From Sclerurus mexicanus (taxonomy: Eukaryota; Chordata; Aves; Passeriformes; Furnariidae), in assembly GCA_013396755.1 (NCBI GenBank), contig VWZF01007160.1, positions 372,001-436,000 of the forward strand: 64,000 nt of DNA, written 5' to 3'. Position 1 is the first letter of the stretch. Each line of letters opens with the position of its first letter. The notes under the pieces are model-generated. The model saw only the letters and a list, made by a program, of their open reading frames with translations, made no database searches and was not told the DNA's origin. Positions 24,257-33,624 of the stretch are shown here, in pieces. A program made the translations under genes and the position numbers.

Positions 24257-24847
24257 AGTTCAAATCACTTAGTTAAGCGTATTATGCAGGCTGCTCACAT
24301 TCCTCAGCACCTTGCAAAATATTCCCTACAGATGACATTTGCTGTACATAAACTAGATTGTGCATATATATATGCTAATTCTATCACCAAGTCCTTCAAA
24401 CCCAGCAGTTGAGTCAGTTTTTGTGATAGGTTTTTTCCTTGCATATCTTTGTTCTTTGTGGTCAACTGTGGTCACTCTCCAGCTGAGATTGTGCTGGACA
24501 AAATTCTTTGGCTCAACTTTGCCAGCAGTTATCTGCCAAATACACTAACTGTTTGTTGTCTTTGCTCTGTGCCTGCTGGATGTGTGAGGCACTCAGCCTG
24601 GTTCTGCATGGGTGAAGGTGAATTACATGAAAAAAGGATCCAGTTGCGTCAGTGATGAGATATTTCAGCTATGGCAAATGGACAGAGAACAAGTGAGGGA
24701 ATTGCTGAGGAGAAATTAGGATTAGTCTAAATTCTAACAGTTTTATAATTAGAAATTTAGAATGAGACATAATGTTTGTTTTCAGTATCATGCCTATAAA
24801 TTGTCTGCTTCTGGAACTTATGTCTTGACCCAAGCCAGCATTACTGT

Positions 24848-24890
24848 CATAGAATCATAAAATCATTTAAAAATCATAGAAATAGAGTTG
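24848..24890 (-). mobile_element. CR1-type terminal repeat remnant
   Basis: CATAGAATCATAAAATCATT followed by 'taaaaatcatagaaatagag' is a run of degenerate reversed CR1 terminal octamers. Little CR1 body can be recognised beyond it, so the element is very short or highly decayed. Confidence 0.6.
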
Positions 24891-25686
24891 TTTACTGCAT
24901 GCTACTGAGACTATCTCAGTTATACCAGTTCCTTGAAGGATTCACTCATGGTTTTCTGCTTCACGTCCTTCCAATTTAACTTTATTAGTCTGCTTAATGG
25001 TGCCAGAAGGCCACATATTGGCTCTTCATGAAGACTCAAACAGTAGATGCGTGCTTTTAAATAGTTAAATAAACGTTAATTATGATTCACAAATAGTTTT
25101 TCCCCAACTATTAAGTAATATCAAACACTGAATTTTTCAATCAGTAATTGTTTTTCCAGCTGCTGAGTGGGACCAAGTATTCAATATTTTTACAGAGTTA
25201 TTTTTGCAGCTGTTCGGCTGCTTTAAGCATAAAAGTCTTATGTTATTTTGTAGGACTTGAAAGCCTTGGATGCACAATGTGCACAAAAAGCCTGTGGTGG
25301 GAGTGGAATGATGGCAATCTTCTGATGCACCATGGTTAGCTGTGGATAGTTTGGGCCACATCCAGATAAGCTGAAAATAGCATATTGGGCACTTTTGAAA
25401 GTTTGTGGGTTTGCAACATTTTCTCACAAAAGTCTGAAGTCTTTTTCTTTCTCACTGTGTTATTATACAGGTGGAAATGAGTTATATTTTCCCTTTCAAG
25501 ATCTTGAGACATTCTGTGAGGGATTCAAACAGTGTGAATTATTTCATGAAATAGCGGTTTGAGTCGTTGCACCTCCTTGCAAATAGTATAATACCACAGG
25601 ATTTTGTCTTAGAAGTACATATTATGTGCCTTTCACAGGAAAATCTTAAAAAAAAATCAAATATCAATTAAACCACAGATCATGAT

Positions 25687-25718
25687 GGTAGTTGTTCTCA
25701 CCCACCATGACAACTACC
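25687..25718. repeat. Inverted repeat, 9-bp stem and 14-nt loop
   Basis: GGTAGTTGT (25687-25695) and ACAACTACC (25710-25718) are perfect reverse complements. An ATGGT word at 25685-25689 can also pair with ACCAT inside the loop, giving an alternative fold. No known RNA family is recognised. Confidence 0.7.
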
Positions 25719-27399
25719 CTGGCAAGTAAGCACATGGCTCACATTTTCCCAGTGATTCATTAGCTAAGCCAGTAAAACATCCTAGTCTGATGCAGTGGCT
25801 TACTGGTAGCTGTTCTTCAGATGATTGCTCATGTCAACGTGATGCATAGTAGCATCAGAATATTCACTTTGGAACTTACCTTTTTTGTGCATCTCTTTTC
25901 TCTGGTTTTCCCACCAGATCTACTCTGCTGCCTCATAGTGCTGCTGTTTGCATAAGCAGTTGCTGTAATTCTGTAAAGCTATGAATAAGACGTCTCTTTC
26001 TAAATATCACTGGTGTGTTTTGACGAAGCCATAGTCATGAGCACAGGATGCACAAAAGACACTTAACACTGAGTTCTAGAGAGAGAATGATGTTGGTGGA
26101 GGAAAATACCAAATAGTGAAGGGTAAATTCTGTTTAGTGTTCAGTTGTGTTGATTTTTTAAGCCAAAACAAAAAAGAAGCAGAATAAAAAGCTTTCACAA
26201 AGCAGAAGTGTAAGTGAAATGAAACGTAGTGACTAGACAAATGAAAAAAAAGTTCATCATAAAACCCACCAAACTTAAATCACAAAGCCCCAGAAGAAGA
26301 GGTGATCTGTCAGCCACCCAGATTGGACTGGGCATCCAGCTGGAACTCATGGTCTGGGTTCAGTTCCCTGCCTTGGTCACAGGTTTCCTGTGTGTTCTCG
26401 GGCAACCTCTTTCATCAGACCTATGACTGACTTCCTCATACGTGCAGTGTAGATCATCTTCCTCACAGTCATTGTGAGGATGAAGCCTACTGATGTTGCT
26501 GAAAGATGTGGATGTTGTGATGGGAAGAGCCATCCCAGAGACTAGAGCAAGAGAGTATGCTTCCTTGCAGGGGATAATCACCCATGCTGCTTGCATTGCC
26601 ATGTTTAAAAGTAGAGGAAATAATTTCCAGATCTAAAAGGGATTGGGTTTTTTTTCCTTTCCAACTCTTTCAGGCCTATTTCTTGTGGAGTTTGGCTGCC
26701 CCAGTGCAGCAGCAGGCATTTGGAATATACCCTGTCTCTCACCTTTCTCCTCTCAGTCTGTCTGCTTATGGCTTTGAGTCATTCCTGTCTGCTCAACATG
26801 CACACCCTGCATAACCCAAGAGGATCAGAAATGCAGCTCCTGTCATCTCCCAAGTTACGTGGAGATCTCCTAACATGTAAATACAGTCGTGTGTAAGAAA
26901 GAAGCCAAAGAGTGCTTGAGGCTGGTCAGAGGCTTACCAAAGGTAACCCTAGCAGCTGAAGAAGGTGGGACAAGACAGTGGGACATCACACTCACAGTCT
27001 CCTGGCAAAGTGTGTGCTGGCACAGGGTGGCTGCTAAAGGTGTCCACATAACCTTCAGCCCCTCTGCTCCTCCACTCAGTCCTCAATAGGAGAATATTCA
27101 TTTAAGGGATTTTTATATACTCTCACTTGGTGCTGATGCTAATTCTGAGGAAGGAATCAGAAATGACAAGTTGCACGCCTTTTGATATATCCTTTTGTCT
27201 CCTTTGGGTTGGTAGTTAAACTTATTTTCCTCTGAGAAGAGCATGTGGAGCTCCATACACTGTTTTGGTTTTTTTTTCTCCAAACATTAGTAATGCCCTT
27301 TTCCTGACAGCGATGAGATCTTGAAAGTACAGACAGGTTCATATTCAGACCAGAGCTCTGCTTTGCGTTCTGTTTGATTCCACTGCAACAGCTCTTGCT

Positions 27400-27880
27400 G
27401 TTTCCTGTCCACCCACCTTCTTTACTGCCTTCCTCTTTTTTTTGGTGTTGCTTTCATAAACCTTTCTTTGACCTGACCGTTGACTTTCTCTTGACCTGCC
27501 AGGGTTAATTAGTGATCCTCCTCTTTAAGACCTGTGTAGTCCTCCCATCCGTGGTGTATTTCTGTCCTCCTCCAATGGCCACAGAAACACTTCCTCAGCC
27601 GCACCCTGAGATCCATACTCTCCTGGACTGCTTTCTGCCACTGATACTCCTTATCCTGACCCTGCCATAAGAAGTTTCTTCTTTGTCATGACTTATGTTT
27701 GAAAGAATACAGAAGTATCTTTTCCCTCCCAGATCTTCCCTCCTCTGTTTGTTCCTTATTCCTGAATGGCAGCCAGCCTTTGTCTTGGGTAGGTTGGCTT
27801 TTCTTCAGTAACTCTTTTATCAAGTTACTTTCCTGTTTATTTTTCCCCACCATTTCCCTCTGCACATTTTCCCTCTCTCC
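27400..27880 (+). other. Pyrimidine-rich (C/T) strand-skewed block
   Basis: The plus strand is dominated by C and T over several hundred bases, with many CCTCC, TTTCC and CTTCC words, and without a simple repeat unit. It may be an ancient decayed repeat or untranslated sequence. No coding frame is recognised. Confidence 0.45.
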
Positions 27881-29779
27881 TCATTCATAAAATGGTTTGG
27901 TTTGAACTGGTTCTGGTTTCTCATTTGGATGCTGCTTGATGGCACCACACAACAGTCTGAATTCTGAGCTTGTGTGCTGAGTGAGGGGCAGACCAGAGGT
28001 CCACCAGCCCTGCCTCTGACCATAGCCAGGAGTGAACATCCGTGGAGAGTGTGTGAGAAGGCCGAAGACAGGCATAGGTAGTGCCAGTGGAAGGGCTGTG
28101 ATTTAAAGGAACTCTCCAGAAGCCTCGGTGTATCCAGAAGCAACCCCATTGATTTGGATTGAGTCACTGCCATTTTAGATAAATAAAGAGTCCGCTTCTC
28201 CCTTGTAGACACAGCGCAGCCCAGGGTTGACTGCCATGTCTAATTTCAAGTATGAGGACTTCTGAGTAGAGGGAAACCAATGTCTTGGTCCTTCCAAGGC
28301 TGGTCAGCTCAGAGTCCCTTGCCATGAGAGAACACAGATGTTTCGAGATGTGGTGCTGTTGACACTGGATGTCCCCTCTGCCTGGAGTGCTTGTCTGTTT
28401 TCCCAACCAGTGAAACTGGAAATGCAGCCTGCTTACAGGACTGATGCTTGAAAACACCGCAACCACTTAGTTGTCCGTTGCTGTTTCAACCCTGTGGCCA
28501 AGGTACAAGTAATGAGTTATTGAGCTAATTTAGGTCTATACAGAAGAAGTGATGCTCCTTCTGCAAATCAGAAAGGCTATTTAACACAGTGTAATTGACT
28601 TCAGCTGTAAGATTCAATGCACTTATCTAGGATTACAGTTCAATAAAATCTAATTGTGCTGAGAGCGACAGGAATTGTAGAAATGCGTGGGGACTGTTTT
28701 CTGCCTTTCCCATGGACAAGCTGAGCTGGATGTCTTCTGACTCTTATGGTTTGGGTTACGCTGCTGCCTGACTTGTACCTCAACAGGAGCAGCTTAAAGT
28801 GGCACCATTTGGCATGGGGAGATGAAGCCACGGGGATGAAACAATGAGTGGCCTTCTTCAGTCAGCTTTACATGAGTGACTCTTTCATTTCCGTGTGCCC
28901 TGCTGGTGTCGAGCTGGGGAAATGGGAAGTAAGCTATGTCTGGTTTCATTATGATGGTGGTGATAATAGGATCCATGAGGTATGTGAGATTAAAAGCACT
29001 ATAACATTGCAGGCCAGATCGTTCACAGAGGGAAAGACCTGAAGTCAGTTCAGTGACTAAACATCATTTTGTCTTGCCTCGCCCAGTGTAGAAATAAATA
29101 CAGGAAAACTAATATTTATTTGGTATTTCCTCTCACTATTTGTCCAGTAGGAAGCTGTCTTAAGCCAATTTCTATATAGAAACAGTGGCTGGCCATCATG
29201 CATTTGCTGTGTGCTGCAATTGTGTGGAACCTTTTTGCCCAAGTATTCATGAGTTTTTCATCAGTCACTCTGGGCAAATAGGAAAGCATTAGATAAAATT
29301 TTTGGCTTGCAGAGCTTCAGGGAAAAGTACAGACTTTTTCAGTGGGATGAGGGCACTGACACAGATAATGAATAATTTGGGATGATGGCTGAGCAGACAG
29401 TATAGCAGGTGTCTTTTTGAAACACGTGAGGCACAAGCTTTGTTATTCTTTCTTTGTAGAAAGACATCCCAAACAACAACTCTTGATTTGAATGTGAGCT
29501 TGTGCCGTTAGGAGTGCTTACCTACCACCATGCTTATTTTCTCCATTATTTCTTCCAATTATTAATTATCCTGTTGCAAACTAACAGATATGGCTGGTTC
29601 CAGTACATTGACTTCATAAGCAATAAAATATATAACATTGCTTGTTACCGCACGTGCTGTACTAATCATTCTCTGTGCAACTGCCTATTTTTTACATGAT
29701 TTTAATCAAATGCCAGGACTGCAGGGAGTAATAAAACAAGATAATAACATCAGAACAGGCAGGTTTTGTGGTACAGCTT

Positions 29780-29800
29780 AAAAACAAAACAAAACAAAAC
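29780..29800. repeat. (AAAAC)n microsatellite
   Basis: About four AAAAC units in a row. A short simple repeat with no further significance visible. Confidence 0.8.
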
Positions 29801-30320
29801 CTCCAAAAGTAATGAGAACTGTAAAAAGAGGCTCTTTTCACATGGCAAAATTAAGCTGTAATTACTGAGTGCAGAGAACATCTTTCTTACAGGAATGAGC
29901 AGCGAGAGTGGATTGTGCTGAATGTCTCTAAAGCTGCTGCAGTCACAGTTTAAGAGCAGAGAAAAGAGATTGCTGAGAAAATAATTCTTTTTTTTCTGGT
30001 TATGGAGCTGGCTTTGCTTCTGGCTGAATGATTGCTGGTTCTTACTATTGCTCTGTGTGATAGTTAACTGGGATGGTGACAATACTGATATTAAACTTCT
30101 GTTTTCAGGTGACATGAAGCTGAAGAAGAAATTCATGTCGTGCCTAAGTTTTCAATTTGAGTTGAGCTGTCAGGGAGAACTAGACAGACATTTGAAATGC
30201 AGTCTTTGCTGTTTTGGTTAACGTTATGAGGTGATGAACCCTGCCTTGCTTTGCTTCCCACACCTTTATTTTTTCCATCATGACATTCAAAAGTTGATGC
30301 AAAATTAACTAAAAAACAAG

Positions 30321-30552
30321 TACAAGGGGCGCTTCAAAATTTGCCCACTTAGCATGCATCAAAGCACTAATGTACATGTGTGCACAACCCGCTGGTATGT
30401 AGCACCAGGTGGCAAGTGGTTTGTTAGTATTGGCAATGCTCTCATGAAGCCATATAGGATTCTTTTGCTTACTGGCTTGAGAGTGCAAAGTGCTTTTAAT
30501 TCCCATACAGTTTTTCTCTTGCTTCCTCTGTCTTCATACTGCCTCCCTTGTA
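30321..30552. mobile_element. Possible small mariner-like relic bounded by TACAAGGG inverted repeats
   Basis: TACAAGGG (30321-30328) and its reverse complement CCCTTGTA (30545-30552) bound about 232 bp, and TA is the mariner target site. The left end continues GCTTCAAAATTTG, somewhat like mariner ends. A related phrase GCTTCAAAGAGTTCATG sits just outside the right boundary at 30568-30584. The inverted repeat is only about 8 bp and no transposase is visible, so this is a weak call that could be coincidental. Confidence 0.2.
30401..30416 (+). promoter_or_regulatory. CTCF-like motif
   Basis: GCACCAGGTGGCAAGT resembles the CTCF core (CCACCAGGTGGCAG). It was found by eye; binding is not shown. 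Confidence 0.3.
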
Positions 30553-31800
30553 CCTTGGAATAATAAAGCTTCAAAGAGTTCATGAAAGTCATGGTCAAAA
30601 CTATGTGATATCTTAGGTCAGGAAGATAAAACTAGTGCTACCTAAGTGCAGTCTCTTCTCAAACTTGGTCAAAATAGTGTTTCAACTCATCTTTTGGTAG
30701 TGTAGCTGTCCATTTCTCTCTAAAGGAAAGAGAAATTTTACCTCTAAAGGGGGTAAAAGTGTTGTTCAGAAAAATACAAGATTCCCCAAAAATGTTGCAA
30801 TGTTGATGATACCACTGTGCTGAGCAGACCTAAAGATATATATATGCTTCTATACATTATTTCTAAATCACAGTCAAGATTATATCATGTTTAGTATTGC
30901 CTTAGGTCTGTTTCATAAGTGTAGCTCTACAGTAATTTCTTATTTCAAAAGAACTGTGTAAATTGCTTGTGTGAAGATTTTTTTGTCATTGAAAAGGAAC
31001 ACTTTCATTTATATCCAGTTCTAAACCGTCCAAAAGCATACAATATTTTGCAGATACAACTAAATATTAGTTTCACGTCCAACTATCTGCCCCAGTTAGG
31101 GAAATAAAATCTAACATCATCTTCAGCCAGTAGATCATTTCCTTTTCCCTTTTTAAGCTGTTTCTTTCATCTTTTCTTCTCCTCCACAGCTTTGGATTTT
31201 GTCTGTCTGTTTGTTTTAAAATCTGTCATTATATTTTTCTCAGTACTCAGTGTTTAGATGGGTCCTCTTCCATCTCTTCCAAAGTATATCAAGATTCTCC
31301 TCCTTGTTACTGCCCAACAAAAGACAAAAATTGGGCATCAGCAACATGGTTTCAGTGGAGTGGTTTAAGTCTAAGGATAAAAGCTAACATAGACATGGCC
31401 ATTAATGTCTCACCCATCCAGGGGTGTACTTCTAATTAACACCATATATCCGCCATTAAACTTTTCCGATACTGTCCCCTCAATCTATAAATTGTTGGTT
31501 CATTTAACAGGGCTCTGCATCCAGTCCTAGTCTGGACACCTGAGTGGTACCCATTGATCCTGGTGCTCCTGCGCCAGTCACCTCCTCTTCATTTTCATGC
31601 TAATGGAGTAGCCTACTCTTCCTGTTGAAGTCTCACACCTGTTTCTCCCACTGTTTTTTTTTCTTTTTTCTTTTGTTATGGTGATTTGCTCTTCTAGGGT
31701 AGATTCCTTGGCAGAAGACCCACAATATGGCAGTGTAACATCACCCTTATCCTGATAGTAGCAACCACCGTGTTCTGTGTCACCTTTTCTTCAGAAAACA
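30553..31800. other. Non-coding stretch, AT-rich
   Basis: No gene is recognised. An AATAAA at 30562-30567 stands without an associated terminal exon. A strong pyrimidine tract with a CACAG acceptor-like end lies at about 31141-31190 but is followed by stops. Confidence 0.5.
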
Positions 31801-31813
31801 CCACTAGAGGCAG
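31801..31813 (+). promoter_or_regulatory. CTCF-like motif
   Basis: CCACTAGAGGCAG fits the CTCF core pattern (CCASYAGRKGGCR). It lies at the left edge of the CpG-enriched 31.8-33.1 kb block. Confidence 0.3.
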
Positions 31814-31869
31814 TTGTAACCTCACTTGATCTTTCCCTGTTTAGATGTGAAAATACTTAATGAATCATT

Positions 31870-33090
31870 TTGGGGAGGTGTGACCTGCGGGACGCAAACG
31901 CGTGGGAGTGTTTGTTTGTTGAAAACATCAGAAGGAGAATCACTCCATTATCCGAGTACCGCTGTCAAAAGGTGGGAAATCGGCATGCTCTGAAGTTTCA
32001 CTGAACATTGATTCCTTTCCCATCTGTCTCTTCCTGGAAGGTAGTTAATTTTGGAGAAGCTCACAAAGAAAGGAGAAAACAGCACTTAAATTCCCAGGGT
32101 TTCCTTTGGGGGAGAGATCCCTCAGGGGAAGGAGGGAACTCTTTTAATAATCTTTGCAGCATTTAATCCCAAGAAAGTGCAATAAAATCAGTGCTTCCAC
32201 TGTGAGTTGGCAGCGTATTTTTCCCATAACAACACCCGTTTTTAGTTTCTTTGTAATACAGTCTGATTAACACTGTATCGAGTTGACTGAGGAGAGCAAA
32301 ATCTGGTTTTGACAGATGTTTCCCATGATCTGAAGAATACAAACACTCCTGCAAGATGAAAGATGGTTTGTTTACATAAGAAATCTATTTTTTTAATTAA
32401 AAAAAACCCAAACCACACAACAAAAATGCGCAAACACAAAGCAACGTTCAGATCAGTCATTCTGATCAAGGCAGTGTCAATTATTAGGCTGTAAAGGGAA
32501 CTGATGACTCAACTTAGGCACAGCGCTGCGGCGATCTCCGAATTTCGGTTTCATAACAGATTCTTTTCAGGAATTCTTTTCATTCATACCTGACATTTAA
32601 ACATGTCTCTGGGAGCGCGTATCATTTTCTGGTGGGGATGTGAGAGATTGGTGTGTTCTGAGTGGTTGTGTGGAATTTGGAAGGCGTTCCCGTGCCTTGG
32701 TGTGACACCCGGTGGGAGAAGGGTCCTCTGACCCATTGCATTGCACACCCAGACCGTACCTGCACACCCACCGGTGTTGTTACCATGGTAAGTTATAGAT
32801 TAGTTAGCATCAGTAAAATTGAAAAGCGCTTTGATTCAGAAAACGAAATGTTTTGTCGAGATCCCATGCTTAGTAATTCCAGCGAGTGCACTTGCTAAAG
32901 CGGGTGAGTCAGAAATGGAAATGCAAAGTATTTCTCTGAACGGTGGCCGGAAATTAGCTTTGAAAACTGAAACAAAGCCCAGACCGCAGTTTTATCTATT
33001 TACTTAACAATTGTAGATCTGCGAAAATCCCTTTGTCTTTGGGACGCGTTTTGATTCCTCTCTTGTAGCGCCGGTGCGACCTTTAGGCTG
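31870..33090. promoter_or_regulatory. CpG-enriched candidate regulatory region (enhancer or alternative promoter)
   Basis: CpGs are rare through most of the window but cluster here: about seven between 31885 and 31985 and about 26 between 32520 and 33085, counted by eye. The same block holds a near-perfect RFX X-box palindrome (32779-32792). It also holds AP-1 words TGACTCA (32505-32511) and TGAGTCA (32905-32911), a RUNX word AACCACA (32411-32417) and a FOX word TGTTTAC (32369-32375). The 10-mer TGCACACCCA occurs twice (32742-32751 and 32761-32770). ATG followed by GTAAGT at 32785 could be a first-exon donor, but it also falls inside the X-box. Short open frames (32662-33007, plus) have no recognised domain. 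Persistence of CpG suggests selection or germline hypomethylation; function is inferred. Confidence 0.4.
32779..32792. promoter_or_regulatory. RFX X-box-like palindrome
   Basis: GTTACCATGGTAAG differs by one base from the perfect dyad GTTACCATGGTAAC, the symmetrical X-box bound by RFX factors, which act on ciliary and other genes. Binding is inferred from the motif only. Confidence 0.45.
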
Positions 33091-33334
33091 GATGATCAAC
33101 TGTCAGGCCTATCTTGATGTGTCTTAATGCTTTTGGCTTAAAAAATTGAGTTCCCTGTAAGTGGCCTCATAGCCTGTGGTGCTGCCTGATTTTGTCATGG
33201 CGTGGGGTGGAAGTTGGTGGAAGTATTGGGCAGGATTGGATGTTGTAATATTTGAGTTAATGTAATACTGAGGAAGAAAACCAGGGGAACTGAGTCACTC
33301 AGCTGCTTATTTCCCCAAGCATAGGTTATATATG

Positions 33335-33352
33335 CTATATATATATATATAT
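33335..33352. repeat. (TA)n microsatellite
   Basis: About nine TA dinucleotides in a row, flanked by further AT-rich sequence. Confidence 0.9.
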
Positions 33353-33372
33353 GTATGACACACGGGGCTAAC

Positions 33373-33624
33373 TTAAAAATCAGCATATTGGGTGATAGCA
33401 GCATTCTGGTCCTCATCTGGCACCTTTCTTCTCTGCTGGTATCTGGGTAACTCCTGCTCATCCTTGAGACTGAGTCTGGGTGCTTTGGACTTGTTGCACA
33501 GCATAAGGACTGCTTTCTTGGCGGCTGTAGTGGGGTCTGAGGGCCACCAATTGTGGAGGACGACAAAGTAATAGATGTGCTTAAGGGATTTGCAATTCCC
33601 ACAGCAAGGCTGGTGAAGTAGAGT
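33373..33624 (-). CDS. Candidate terminal coding exon or retropseudogene fragment, product unknown
   Basis: On the minus strand an acceptor-like 'cttctctttgaaacag' ends just before 33624. From there 84 codons run open to a TAA at 33375-33373. The reading begins TLLHQPCCGNCKSLKH, then HNWWPSDPTTAAKKA, and ends ELPRYQQRRKVPDEDQNAAI followed by TQYADF. Codon use looks gene-like (AAG, CAG, GAG, CTG preferred) and GC is higher than in the flanks. There is no ATG start in the open frame, which is consistent with an internal splice entry rather than a complete gene. I do not recognise the family. Downstream on the minus strand no AATAAA was seen within several hundred bases, and no poly(A) tail marks retroposition. 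It lies just beyond the CpG-enriched 31.9-33.1 kb block. It may be a real last exon, a fragment of an unidentified retrotransposon, or a chance frame. Confidence 0.3.
   Translation of the reverse strand, partial: TLLHQPCCGNCKSLKHIYYFVVLHNWWPSDPTTAAKKAVLMLCNKSKAPRLSLKDEQELPRYQQRRKVPDEDQNAAITQYADF

Larger units (their letters stand above)
24891..30320. other. Non-coding stretch with inverted repeat and pyrimidine-rich block
   Basis: No gene is supported. It includes a 9-bp-stem inverted repeat at 25687-25718, a pyrimidine-rich block at about 27400-27880, and an (AAAAC)n tract at 29780-29800. Overlapping open frames at 27820-28212 and 28164-28466 (minus) have no recognisable content. Confidence 0.5.
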
